Positions 32,470-41,204 of a stretch of 64,000 bases of DNA are shown piece after piece. Location of the stretch: contig CAJUCW010000011.1 in the NCBI GenBank assembly GCA_910585275.1, positions 1-64,000 of the forward strand, given 5' to 3'. The translations under genes and the position numbers were made by a program. Below the pieces are notes generated by a model. The model was not told the origin of the DNA. It made no database searches and was given only the letters and a program-made list of their open reading frames with translations. This DNA is from an uncultured Muribaculaceae bacterium. Its GTDB lineage: Bacteria > Bacteroidota > Bacteroidia > Bacteroidales > Muribaculaceae. Within the stretch, counting starts at the first letter, position 1. Each line of letters starts with the position of its first letter.

Positions 32470-33246
32470 TTAGTTTTTTTTGCGACGGTTGCGCGAAATC
32501 AGTTCGCGGCTGAGTTGCCCGTAGGCAATGGCTCCACGGCTTTCAGGGTCGTAAAGGATTACGGGAAGTCCATGGCTCGGAGATTCCGAAAGCTTGATGT
32601 TGCGGGGTATTACGGTGGTAAATACCATGTCGCCGAAGTGCCCTTTCAATTCCTCGAAAATCTGGTTGGCAAGACGCAGGCGGGCGTCATACATCGTGAG
32701 AAGGAACCCTTCGATTTCAAGCGACGGGCGAAGTCGGCTTTTGATAATCCGGATGGTGTTCAAAAGCTGGGAAATCCCTTCGAGGGCGAAATATTCAGCC
32801 TGCACGGGGATTATGACAGAGTCGGCCGCCGAGAGGGCGTTGACTGTGATTATGCCCAATGAAGGGCTGCAGTCTATCAGGATGAAGTCGTAGGAATCCT
32901 TGAGAGGTTCGAGCACCTTCGAGAGGCTCTTCTCTCTTTCCCTGCGGTTCATCAGTTCCACTTCTGCGCCCACGAGGTCGATGCGCGAGCAGATGATGCT
33001 CAGCCCGTCGATGCATGTAGGCATAATCGCCTTTTCAGCTGCGATGCCATCTACGAGGCATTCATAGACCGAAGCTTCGGCATCGTCGGAATTAACGCCC
33101 ATACCCGATGTGGCGTTTGCCTGTGGATCAGCATCCACGAGGAGCACTTTCTTGCCGTCGGCTGCCAGACACGACCCGAGATTGAACGCGGTGGTGGTTT
33201 TGCCGACTCCTCCTTTTTGGTTGGCGATAGCTATGATTTTACCCAT
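32470..33246 (-). CDS. parA: Chromosome-partitioning ATPase ParA
   Basis: A 258-residue ParA ATPase, Walker A NQKGGVGKTTTAFNLG starting at residue 9, LLVDADPQANATSGMG near 36-51, and YDFILIDCSPSLGIIT Walker B region near 119. The ATP-dependent nucleoid-binding gradient of ParA moves ParB-origin complexes. First gene of the parA-parB-DUF5683-mltD unit. It differs from the element-borne TraA-type ParA at 3160-3864. Confidence 0.97.
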   Translation of the reverse strand: MGKIIAIANQKGGVGKTTTAFNLGSCLAADGKKVLLVDADPQANATSGMGVNSDDAEASVYECLVDGIAAEKAIMPTCIDGLSIICSRIDLVGAEVELMNRREREKSLSKVLEPLKDSYDFILIDCSPSLGIITVNALSAADSVIIPVQAEYFALEGISQLLNTIRIIKSRLRPSLEIEGFLLTMYDARLRLANQIFEELKGHFGDMVFTTVIPRNIKLSESPSHGLPVILYDPESRGAIAYGQLSRELISRNRRKKN

Positions 33247-33314
33247 TGCTCTCTTTTATATTGTTTTCGATTGCAAAGTAATAATATTTCTTTGACAATT
33301 CACAATTTTTCGTC

Positions 33315-34712
33315 TTAAAGTGTATTAACAGTTGTGATTTCGTCGTCATTTTCACGTTCTTTCGACTTCAACACCCGTTTAAATGTGATTATAAGTAGCA
33401 CCGAGGCCACCAAGAGTGCGCCGGAAAAACTGTAATATACCCCGACCGATTCCATTTTCATTGTGACCGCCATGAAGAGAAGGAACGGGATACCAACCAC
33501 CAGATAGCTCACGATTGAAATCCACAACAGGGGTTTCACTTCGGAGGTGCCTCTGAGGGCGTTGACGTAGGTGAGTTGTGTGGCGTCGCAGAACTGATAT
33601 AATATCAGAGGGGGAATGAGAAGGATGGCTGCCGTGGCCACTTCCTTTTCCGGGGTGAATAGATGCACGAGGTCTTTTGTGAAGAAAATGAATATCAACG
33701 ACGCTACGGTGCAGAGCACGAAATTCAGATGTAGCCCGGCTCCGGTGGTGCGCCGTATTCCCGCATAATCGCCGATGCCGGTGAAATTGGCCACTTTAAT
33801 CGACGTGGCCCATCCGAAACTCATGTAGGTCATAAAGCCAAGTTGGGCGATGGTGTTGATTACTTGATATGCTGCGAGCTGCACTTTTCCGAACCATCCG
33901 CTCACCACTGCCCCTATGCTCCAGAGTCCGCATTCCACGCCGCTTTGAATCATGAGCGGATAAGACGTTTCCCACACTTTGATGCGGCGTTCCTTCCCGG
34001 CGGTTTCTTTGGTAAGGGTCGTCCAATAATGACGATAGCGTTTCCTTAGAGCAAAAACCGTAACTATTGTTATTGAGCCTATCGTGCGCGCTATGAGGGT
34101 GCTGAGACCGGCACCTGCGAGTCCCATTTCCGGAAATCCGAGTTTGCCGAAAATTAGAAGATAGTTGCCCCCGATGTTCAGGATATCTACCCCGAGGATA
34201 ATCCACATTGGGGTGGCCGTGTCGGTAGTGCCGTTGGCAGTCTGTTGGAAACAGTTGAATATCGCCATGGGAATCATGGTGAAGAGTATTATCAGGTAAT
34301 AACGCCGGGCAAGCGGGAGGATGTCGGGGTCTTGCCCGAATCTGTCAAGGAAAAAGTAGATGCCTCCCATTATGAAGGTGAAAGCCACCGCCGTTATTAC
34401 GTTGACCTGAAGTGACGCCCTGAGCATTAGTCCACCTTCGTGATGGTCGTCTTTGCCGTGAAGGGCTCCGATAAGAGGAGTAACGCCTCCTGCAAATCCC
34501 ATCAGCATCACTATGGCTATCAGGAACAGGCTGTTGACGAATGCCGCCGCGGCAAGTTCGTCAAGACCGTAGGCTCCTACCATCATGGTGTCGGCAAAAC
34601 TCACCACAATCACCCCGAGCTGGGTGACAAGCACGGGGAACCCTATTTTCAGAAGACTCGCGTAAGATTGGAGATAAGTCTCGGGAGTGAATTTGCGTAT
34701 GATGCCTTTCAT
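33315..34712 (-). CDS. MATE-family multidrug efflux transporter
   Basis: A 465-residue transporter with twelve predicted membrane segments in two six-helix halves. Family features are FPVLVTQLGVIVVSFADTMM at the start and GFAGGVTPLIGALHGKDD near residue 70-90. It would export cationic drugs or metabolites using a Na+ or H+ gradient. The ATG at 34712 is chosen because a complete promoter (34764-34794) lies upstream of it and inside the longer frame. Confidence 0.92.
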   Translation of the reverse strand: MKGIIRKFTPETYLQSYASLLKIGFPVLVTQLGVIVVSFADTMMVGAYGLDELAAAAFVNSLFLIAIVMLMGFAGGVTPLIGALHGKDDHHEGGLMLRASLQVNVITAVAFTFIMGGIYFFLDRFGQDPDILPLARRYYLIILFTMIPMAIFNCFQQTANGTTDTATPMWIILGVDILNIGGNYLLIFGKLGFPEMGLAGAGLSTLIARTIGSITIVTVFALRKRYRHYWTTLTKETAGKERRIKVWETSYPLMIQSGVECGLWSIGAVVSGWFGKVQLAAYQVINTIAQLGFMTYMSFGWATSIKVANFTGIGDYAGIRRTTGAGLHLNFVLCTVASLIFIFFTKDLVHLFTPEKEVATAAILLIPPLILYQFCDATQLTYVNALRGTSEVKPLLWISIVSYLVVGIPFLLFMAVTMKMESVGVYYSFSGALLVASVLLIITFKRVLKSKERENDDEITTVNTL

Positions 34713-34763
34713 AAAAATTGGTAATTTCTGCGGCAGGCAAGGAAGAGCCGTCCATTCGGTTTG

Positions 34764-34794
34764 CAAAGTTAGCCATTTATCCTGACGTGGCAAA
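34764..34794 (-). promoter_or_regulatory. Promoter of the MATE gene
   Basis: Minus strand TTTG (34791-34794), 19-base spacer, TAACTTTG (34764-34771), leaving a leader of about 45 bases before the ATG at 34712. Confidence 0.7.
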
Positions 34795-34910
34795 ATCAGA
34801 TGTGGCGAGATATCTTCTACGATAGGAATAAGTGGAGATAAACTTGTCCTATTTTTCAGATTGGTGTGATTTCGTAATAAATAGATGTTCCTTGATAAAC
34901 AAAAAGGGTG

Positions 34911-34918
34911 TAATTTTG
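34911..34918 (+). promoter_or_regulatory. -7 promoter element of the TolC-HlyD-permease operon
   Basis: TAATTTTG, a TAnnTTTG match, 97 bp upstream of the TolC-family start codon. The long leader holds no other clear signal. Confidence 0.5.
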
Positions 34919-35014
34919 TAATGATTTTGAGAGAACCATGTAAAACGTTAAGTTTTTCTCTCGGTTATCCCTATAATTCACAGGTCCGTTTCATGGGCCA
35001 TCGATATCAGGTTT

Positions 35015-36448
35015 ATGAAAAATACCATATTGCTAATCACGCTCGCCGCGACGGCGTTTTCCGCCTCCGCCACTGTCAGCCTCGACTCCTGTCGCAATAT
35101 GGCCTTGCGCAATAACAAGACCATAAAGATGGCGGAAGAGAATCTGAAGAGCGCCGGCTATTACAAAGATGCGGCAAAGGCGGCTTATCTCCCGGGAATA
35201 GATTTCACCGGCACCTATATGTATAACCAGCATGAAATAAGGCTTCTGGGTGAAGACGCGAAACTCCCTACGATGAGTTTCGACCCTGCCACACAGAGTT
35301 TCAACTATAACATACTTAAAGGCCCGACGGGTGAACCGATTAAAGATCCCGCCACCGGAAGCTACATACCGACCGAGGTTGCGGTGATTCCGAAGGAAGC
35401 GATGAGCTACGATATCCACAATGTGTTTGCAGGTGCAGTCACTCTTACACAGCCGGTTTTTATGGGCGGACAGATTAAAGCTCTCAACGAGATAGCCGGC
35501 TACGGCGAGCAGCTTGCCAAAGCTATGCGCAACAGTCTCTCGCAGAATGTGGTGTTTGCCGTTGACGAAGCATATTGGCTCGTGGTGTCGCTGAAAGAGA
35601 AGAAACGGCTTGCCGAGAGTTTCGTGAATCTGGTAGATACCTTGCGATATGACGTGCAATGTATGCTTGATGAAGGGGTGGCCACGCGCAGCGATGTCCT
35701 TACTGTAGAAGTGAAACTCAACGAAGCGAAAATAGCCCTTACGAAAGTTGACAACGGCTTGACGCTATCGCGCATGGCGCTTGCCCAGATTTGCGGCCTT
35801 CCCGTAAGCACGCGGATGGAACTCGAGGACGAGGAACTTAAACATGCCGCAACTGCTATTCCCGACACCGATTATAATCTCAACGACGTGTATGGGCGCA
35901 GACAAGACCTTGAGGTGATACGGCAAGGCATCAATATGCTTAAAGGGCGTGAAAAACTCGCAATGGGCGAGATGCTTCCGAAGATTGCTTTGGTAGGTGC
36001 CTATTCTTTTTCGAATCCTAACGTAATCGACGGATTCGAGAAGCGTTTCGGCGGAGGATTCTCGGTCGGAGCCATGGTGACGGTGCCTATCTGGCATTGG
36101 GGCGGTGATTATAAGAGATATAAGGCCGCCAAGGCGCAGACCAACGCACAGCGTCTTCTTCTCGAAGACACCGAAGAGAAAGTGATCCTACAGGTGAGTC
36201 AGGCCCAGTTCAGTTTCGACGAGGCGAAGAAAACTTACGACATGACAGTCACCAACCTCACGAAAGCAGACGAGAACCTCCGTCAGGCCGAACTCGGCTT
36301 TAAGGAGGGCGTACTCGCCACCAACGATGTGATTGGTGCTCAGACAGCGTGGCTTCAGGCTAATTCTGAAAAGATTGACGCCGAAATCGGAATCCGCCTA
36401 TGCCAGACCTATCTCAAGAAAGTGCTCGGAAATCTGGTGGTAAATTGA
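35015..36448 (+). CDS. TolC-family outer-membrane efflux protein
   Basis: A 477-residue protein with a signal peptide (1-20), beginning the mature part with VSLDSCRNMALRNNKTIKMA, the TolC/OEP entry motif, and repeated long helices rich in Ala, Leu and Glu in both halves. It forms the outer-membrane channel of a tripartite exporter. It is the first gene of an operon with a membrane-fusion protein and two ABC-2 permeases (66, 51 and 16 bp gaps). Bacteroidota use this set for drug or lipid export. Confidence 0.93.
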   Translation: MKNTILLITLAATAFSASATVSLDSCRNMALRNNKTIKMAEENLKSAGYYKDAAKAAYLPGIDFTGTYMYNQHEIRLLGEDAKLPTMSFDPATQSFNYNILKGPTGEPIKDPATGSYIPTEVAVIPKEAMSYDIHNVFAGAVTLTQPVFMGGQIKALNEIAGYGEQLAKAMRNSLSQNVVFAVDEAYWLVVSLKEKKRLAESFVNLVDTLRYDVQCMLDEGVATRSDVLTVEVKLNEAKIALTKVDNGLTLSRMALAQICGLPVSTRMELEDEELKHAATAIPDTDYNLNDVYGRRQDLEVIRQGINMLKGREKLAMGEMLPKIALVGAYSFSNPNVIDGFEKRFGGGFSVGAMVTVPIWHWGGDYKRYKAAKAQTNAQRLLLEDTEEKVILQVSQAQFSFDEAKKTYDMTVTNLTKADENLRQAELGFKEGVLATNDVIGAQTAWLQANSEKIDAEIGIRLCQTYLKKVLGNLVVN

Positions 36449-36513
36449 CAATTAGTAATTGATGATTAGTAATTTGCGATTCAGACTTTATAAATAAAAA
36501 AATTCCACACAAT

Positions 36514-37560
36514 ATGGCTACAAACGAAAACAACACACGGCAAACCGCTGCCGAAGTTCAGGCGGCCGCCGATCCGTCAGTAGTTACGAAAAAAGATCGT
36601 ATGCTGATATTCACTATAATCACGATTCTTGTAATACTTGCCGCCTTGGCTATTTTCGGATTCCTTTGCATAAAACAAGGACCCGACACCGTGCAGGGAC
36701 AGGCCGACGCCACCGAACTGCGTATTTCCGGAAAACTTCCCGGACGCGTGGCTGAAATATTCGTGGAAGAAGGGCAGCATGTGAAACAGGGAGACACTCT
36801 TGTCAGAATACATTCCACATTAGTTGACGCGCGTCTTGACCAGGCGGAGGCGATGGAAAACGCGGCAAGCGCTACCAACCGCAAAGTGGATGCCGGCACC
36901 CGTTCCCAGATTATTGCCGGAGCGCACGACATCTGGCGACAGGCACAGGCCGCTACCGGGATTGCAAAGAAAACTTATCAGAGAATGCAAAACCTATATG
37001 AAAAAGGTGTTGTAAGCGAGCAGAAACGAGATGAAGCGAAAGCTGCTTTCGATGCCGCATCGGCAGGGGAAGCTGCTGCCAAGAGTCAGTATGAGCTTGC
37101 CAAGTCAGGCGCGCAGAAGGAAGACAAACAGGCTGCCGAGGCAATGGTAAACGTTGCCAAAGGGAGCGTGAAGGAGGTTAACGCTCTTCTTGAAGATCAA
37201 TATCTGACTGCTCCATGTGATGGTGAGATAACGGTGATTTATCCTCATGTATCGGAACTTGTGGCTACTGGCGCGCCCATAATGTCGCTTCAGAAAGACG
37301 ACCACTGGGTGGTGTTTAACGTGCGCGAGACGCTTCTGAAAGATATAAAAATGGGTTCCGTGCTTAAAGTTAAGATTCCGGCCCTTGACAAAGAGGCAGA
37401 GGTAAAGGTGTTTTACATACGCGACCTCGGCACGTATGCCAACTGGCAGGCTACAAAATCGACCGGCGACTACGATGCCCGTACATTTCAGGTGAAGGCA
37501 CGTCCCGAAAAGAAAATTGAGGACCTACGCCCCGGAATGTCGGTTATTCTTGAACAGTGA
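36514..37560 (+). CDS. HlyD/EmrA-type membrane-fusion protein
   Basis: A 348-residue periplasmic adaptor. One transmembrane anchor is at about residues 29-52, then a lipoyl-like half-motif (LPGRVAEIFVEEGQHVKQGD), a long coiled-coil hairpin (about 100-220) and the second half of the lipoyl and beta-barrel domains (LTAPCDGEITVIYPHVSELV). It bridges the inner-membrane transporter to the TolC channel encoded just upstream. Confidence 0.93.
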   Translation: MATNENNTRQTAAEVQAAADPSVVTKKDRMLIFTIITILVILAALAIFGFLCIKQGPDTVQGQADATELRISGKLPGRVAEIFVEEGQHVKQGDTLVRIHSTLVDARLDQAEAMENAASATNRKVDAGTRSQIIAGAHDIWRQAQAATGIAKKTYQRMQNLYEKGVVSEQKRDEAKAAFDAASAGEAAAKSQYELAKSGAQKEDKQAAEAMVNVAKGSVKEVNALLEDQYLTAPCDGEITVIYPHVSELVATGAPIMSLQKDDHWVVFNVRETLLKDIKMGSVLKVKIPALDKEAEVKVFYIRDLGTYANWQATKSTGDYDARTFQVKARPEKKIEDLRPGMSVILEQ

Positions 37561-37610
37561 GTATTGTGATATTGAAGAATATAAAGGTTTAATATCAAAT
37601 TTTATAGCAA

Positions 37611-38777
37611 ATGAAACCGACCGGATTCAAAGCCATATTCGTGAGGAGTGTGCTCCAGATTGTGAGGCGTCCCCTTTATTGGGTGTCGTTTTTCACTCTG
37701 CCGCTGTTCATTTTCCTGCTTTTATCCAATTTGATGGAAAATGAACTCCCGTATCATGTGCCGGCTGCCATGGTCGATAAGGATGGCACGTCGTTGTCGA
37801 GGTCGGTGACGCAGAATCTGGCGGGCATGCAGTTGGTTGACCTCCGTGAGAATTGCAACAGTTTCACCGAGGCGCGCCATCTTATGCAGGAAGGGAAGGT
37901 GTTTGGCTATTTCCTTATTCCTGAAAATTTTCAGGAAGACCTGCTTGCCGGTAGAAAACCTGTCATTACGTTCTATACCAACATGACTTATTATGTGCCG
38001 GCATCGTTGCTTCTCAAGACTTTTAAGACCACCGCTATGTACACAAAAGCCGGTGTTGCCATGAATGTGCTTGAATCCGTCGGCGCGTCGCCAGGGCAAA
38101 TCTCCCCCTTGCTTCTTCCCATCAATATCGAATCACGGGCCATTCATAATCCGGGACTGAGTTATGCCATCTATCTTTGCAATTCGTTTATACCCTGTGC
38201 ATTGCAGCTGATGATATTCCTTGTGACCTGTTTCAGCCTCGGCCAGGAGATAAAATACGGCACGTCGCGCAAGCTTCTGCAGATGGCTCATGGCTCGATT
38301 GTGAGGGCGCTTGCCGCCAAACTGTTGCCCCAGACCATAATCTGGATTGTGGTGGCTGTTTTCATGGAGTCGTGGCTTTATGGAATCAACGGCTATCCGA
38401 TGCACGGCTCGTGGTTTTGGATTACATTGTCGGAGATAATGTTTGTATTGGCTTCGCAAGGATTGGCGGTTTTCTTTTTCGGTGTGCTGCCCAACCTGCG
38501 TCTGTCGTTGTCTATTTCCGCGTTGTTGGGAATCCTGTCGTTTTCTATCGCGGCCTTCTCATTTCCGGTGGAGAGCATGTATCCATCGATGGGTATTTTC
38601 AGTTGGATAGTGCCTATTCGCTATAATTTCCTCATATATATCGACCAGGCTCTTAACGGAATCGACATCTATTATTCGCGGATTTGGTTCGTGGCTTATA
38701 TCGTTTTTATGCTTTTGCCGCTCACTATGCTTTGGAGGATAAAGGGGTGCATGGCGAAGCCTGTATATTGTCAGTAA
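37611..38777 (+). CDS. ABC-2-type permease, first of pair
   Basis: A 388-residue membrane protein of the ABC2_membrane_3 (YhhJ/YbhR-like) kind. One N-terminal transmembrane helix (about 22-42), a large periplasmic domain (about 43-180) and five C-terminal helices. It forms the membrane part of an exporter, usually with a separate ATP-binding subunit, but no such subunit is encoded nearby. It shares architecture with the next gene, so the pair probably forms a heterodimer. Confidence 0.9.
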   Translation: MKPTGFKAIFVRSVLQIVRRPLYWVSFFTLPLFIFLLLSNLMENELPYHVPAAMVDKDGTSLSRSVTQNLAGMQLVDLRENCNSFTEARHLMQEGKVFGYFLIPENFQEDLLAGRKPVITFYTNMTYYVPASLLLKTFKTTAMYTKAGVAMNVLESVGASPGQISPLLLPINIESRAIHNPGLSYAIYLCNSFIPCALQLMIFLVTCFSLGQEIKYGTSRKLLQMAHGSIVRALAAKLLPQTIIWIVVAVFMESWLYGINGYPMHGSWFWITLSEIMFVLASQGLAVFFFGVLPNLRLSLSISALLGILSFSIAAFSFPVESMYPSMGIFSWIVPIRYNFLIYIDQALNGIDIYYSRIWFVAYIVFMLLPLTMLWRIKGCMAKPVYCQ

Positions 38778-38792
38778 GAAAGGATTATCGTT

Positions 38793-40016
38793 ATGTGGAA
38801 AAGAATCAAAATATATGTTAGCCGGCTCTTCGATGTTTATTGCAGGGAGTTTAAGATAGTGCTCCATGACGAAGGGATAATGCTGTTTTTCTTATTTCTT
38901 CCCCTTGCCTATCCGGTGATTTATTCCCTAATCTATAATCCGGAAGTGGTGAGAGACGTGAAGATGGTGGTCGTTGACCATGACCGCAGCCAGAAAAGCC
39001 GTGAGCTTGTAAGGAATATCGATGCTACGGAAGAGGCGTGGGTGATAGGGTATGCCGCAGATATGCCGGAAGCCCGCAAAGCGGTGAATTCGCATGAATG
39101 TTACGGTATTCTTGAGATTCCGGATGGGTTTGGCAGAAAACTCGGCAATGGCGAGCAGGCAAATGCCGTGATGTATTGCGAAGCGAGTCTTCTTTTGCGA
39201 TATAGGGGTTTCCTGATGGCAACCACTGATGTGATGGCGGCCATGGGTGCGGAATTGATGTCGGAAAGAATTAACGAAATAGCACCTTTGGCGGCCACTG
39301 TGGTCGATGGCGACCTTATGCCGATAGAGAGTGTGGCGATGGGAAACATAGAGAGTGGTTTCGATTCGTTTATCATGCCAGGCGTGCTTATTCTGATTCT
39401 CCATCAGTGCATCATCCTTGCCACGGGTATGGCAGGAGGTGCAAAGCGAGAATATCCCGAGAAGGAGGGACTTATAAACGGCAGGGTAGGCAGCGGTGTT
39501 ATTACGACAATGCTCGGCAGCATGTTGTGCTATATAACCATCCTGTTTATCCCTACGATTTTCCTGGTGCATTATGTGCCTCTCATCTTTGCATTTCCGA
39601 TGGAAAACCATATCATTGACATTCTTGCGTTCCTTCTGCCGATGGTGCTTGCCTGTTTCGGTGTCGGTTTCTGTTTGCAGGGGGTTGTGAAAGAAAGGGA
39701 AACGGTATTTGTGATATGGGTGGTTACTTCGTTGGCATTCCTGTTCCTGTCGGGACTTACGTGGCCGCGCTACGCCATGTCGCCGTTCTGGTATTTCGTA
39801 AGCGACCTTATCCCCGCCACATGGGGTGTGGAGGGATTCATAAGGATGAATACCAACGGGGCCACTTTGGCGCAAGTACAATCGGATTATATCGCCTTGT
39901 GGATACTTGCCGGGGCTTATCTCGTGGCGGGTTATTGCGTGCAGCGATGGGTTGTGCGCCCCTCCCTTGTCAAGGGCTACGACGCTTACACCGCCGTCCG
40001 CGCCAATTCTTTCTGA
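38793..40016 (+). CDS. ABC-2-type permease, second of pair
   Basis: A 407-residue paralogue-like partner of the preceding permease. One N-terminal helix (about 29-49), a periplasmic domain with VVDHDRSQKSRELVRNI (about 62-78), five C-terminal helices and a GLTWPRYAMSPFW loop near the penultimate helix, as in YhgE/YbhS-type permeases. It ends the operon. No ATPase gene follows; the next gene is the repeat-borne nuclease in opposite orientation. Confidence 0.9.
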   Translation: MWKRIKIYVSRLFDVYCREFKIVLHDEGIMLFFLFLPLAYPVIYSLIYNPEVVRDVKMVVVDHDRSQKSRELVRNIDATEEAWVIGYAADMPEARKAVNSHECYGILEIPDGFGRKLGNGEQANAVMYCEASLLLRYRGFLMATTDVMAAMGAELMSERINEIAPLAATVVDGDLMPIESVAMGNIESGFDSFIMPGVLILILHQCIILATGMAGGAKREYPEKEGLINGRVGSGVITTMLGSMLCYITILFIPTIFLVHYVPLIFAFPMENHIIDILAFLLPMVLACFGVGFCLQGVVKERETVFVIWVVTSLAFLFLSGLTWPRYAMSPFWYFVSDLIPATWGVEGFIRMNTNGATLAQVQSDYIALWILAGAYLVAGYCVQRWVVRPSLVKGYDAYTAVRANSF

Positions 40017-40188
40017 CGGACGATTCTGAAAGCTTTAGCGAGAAAACTTTGCGTTCTCTACGTCTCCGAGTGACTTTTTTCCACAATAATTTCGCGTGAC
40101 CGTCATAAAGCACGCATTGCTATGGAATGGAATCGCACGCAAAACCGTAAAGTCCGCAAAGATTTTTAGGGAGATGCCGAGCGCATCT

Positions 40189-41125
40189 TTGATTAGGCAA
40201 GAGGAGACGAGCAGGTGAAAAGGTTAGAGCCGGTTTATGTCTTCGGGTGAGAGGCCGGTGGCTTTTGTTATCACATCCGAGGGAATACCCATTGATTTGA
40301 GGTTTTTTGCCATTTCGATTTGTGCTTCGGCTCGTCCCTCGGCTCGTCCCTCGAGTTTGGCTGATTCAAGGCAGTCTTCCTCAATTCGGAGGTTGTCGAG
40401 ATAGTGCTCGTAGGCCAACCTTTCTTCTCGGCTCATCTGCATGTAGTTGAGTTTCTCGTTTGCCTCCTTGAGTCCCGGGGTGGTTGTATCGGGCCTGACG
40501 TTCCCGTTTTTCAGATAGTCTATCCATTCTTCAAGAGGGGTGGTGGCAACTTTGTCGAACTCGTTGACTCTGATAAGGTAATATTCCGGGAAAACCTCTT
40601 TTGGGGAACGCATATTCAAGAGATTCCTGTCCCTTTCGCTGAGTTCAAAGACATCGCCGGTATGCACGCCTCGGAAAACGGTTTGTCCGTGATAGATATA
40701 ATCGTCACCCTCTCCGAGGTCGAAATAGAGTATGCTGATGGAATATACCTTTTTAACGTTTTTATATGAGTCGCCTTTTGTGATATGGTCGCTGATGGCT
40801 TTTCCCACGCCGAAGAGTATGCGTTCGAGATAATGCACCTGTCGCGAAAGCTGTATCTCGATGATGATGAGCTCCCCTTTGTCGTTCTTCGCCATGATAT
40901 CGACGCGGTTGAACTTGGAATCTTCCTGTTCCTGGTTCCCTTCGCTTTCAAGAATTTCCTCGATTTTTATCTCTTGGTTGAGAAGCACCGAAACGAACCC
41001 TTCGAGCACGCTGAAATTGGCCTTGTCGCGGAGTATTCGCTTGGCTGCCCAGTCGAAACGTATGTATCTGTCGCAAACTCCCATAATCCTGTCAGTTTTG
41101 GTAATCACTCACAAAGATAACAAAT
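40189..41125. repeat. 937-bp direct repeat, copy A
   Basis: Bases 40189-41125 recur at 46166-47102 in the same orientation (offset 5977) and appear identical, as judged from identical translations of both strands and comparison of the ends. The repeat covers one Rpn-family gene plus 35 bp after and 17-41 bp before it. No terminal inverted repeats or target duplication are evident. The copies flank about 5 kb of accessory genes. Confidence 0.93.
40224..41084 (-). CDS. Rpn-family PD-(D/E)XK nuclease/transposase-like protein, copy A
   Basis: A 286-residue protein of the Rpn / PDDEXK-2 family (often annotated as recombination-promoting nuclease or PD-(D/E)XK family transposase). The nuclease core is visible as FNRVDIMAKND then ELIIIEIQLSRQ, giving the D...ExQ motif at about residues 60-75. 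The C-terminal region contains GRAEGRAEAQIEMAKNLKSM, a charged coil with a short duplicated GRAE word, typical of these proteins. A GTG start 24 bp upstream is possible; I prefer the ATG at 41084. Members can mobilise or promote recA-independent recombination. It is identical to copy B at 46201-47061. Confidence 0.85.
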   Translation of the reverse strand: MGVCDRYIRFDWAAKRILRDKANFSVLEGFVSVLLNQEIKIEEILESEGNQEQEDSKFNRVDIMAKNDKGELIIIEIQLSRQVHYLERILFGVGKAISDHITKGDSYKNVKKVYSISILYFDLGEGDDYIYHGQTVFRGVHTGDVFELSERDRNLLNMRSPKEVFPEYYLIRVNEFDKVATTPLEEWIDYLKNGNVRPDTTTPGLKEANEKLNYMQMSREERLAYEHYLDNLRIEEDCLESAKLEGRAEGRAEAQIEMAKNLKSMGIPSDVITKATGLSPEDINRL

Positions 41126-41204
41126 ATTATCCAATTAATGCAAATATACCTTCCTATTTCAATTTTTAGAAATTAATATGTGGAAGGGGATATTCAAATA
41201 GTAA

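Noticed and set aside
38928..39881. 317-codon leftward frame opposite the second ABC permease
   Set aside because: Antisense to a clear membrane protein; rich in His/Arg as expected for a complement of hydrophobic codons.
40020..40188. Terminator or gene between the export operon and repeat A
   Set aside because: Only degenerate words such as CTTTGCG are visible; no hairpin with a T-tract and no coding frame.
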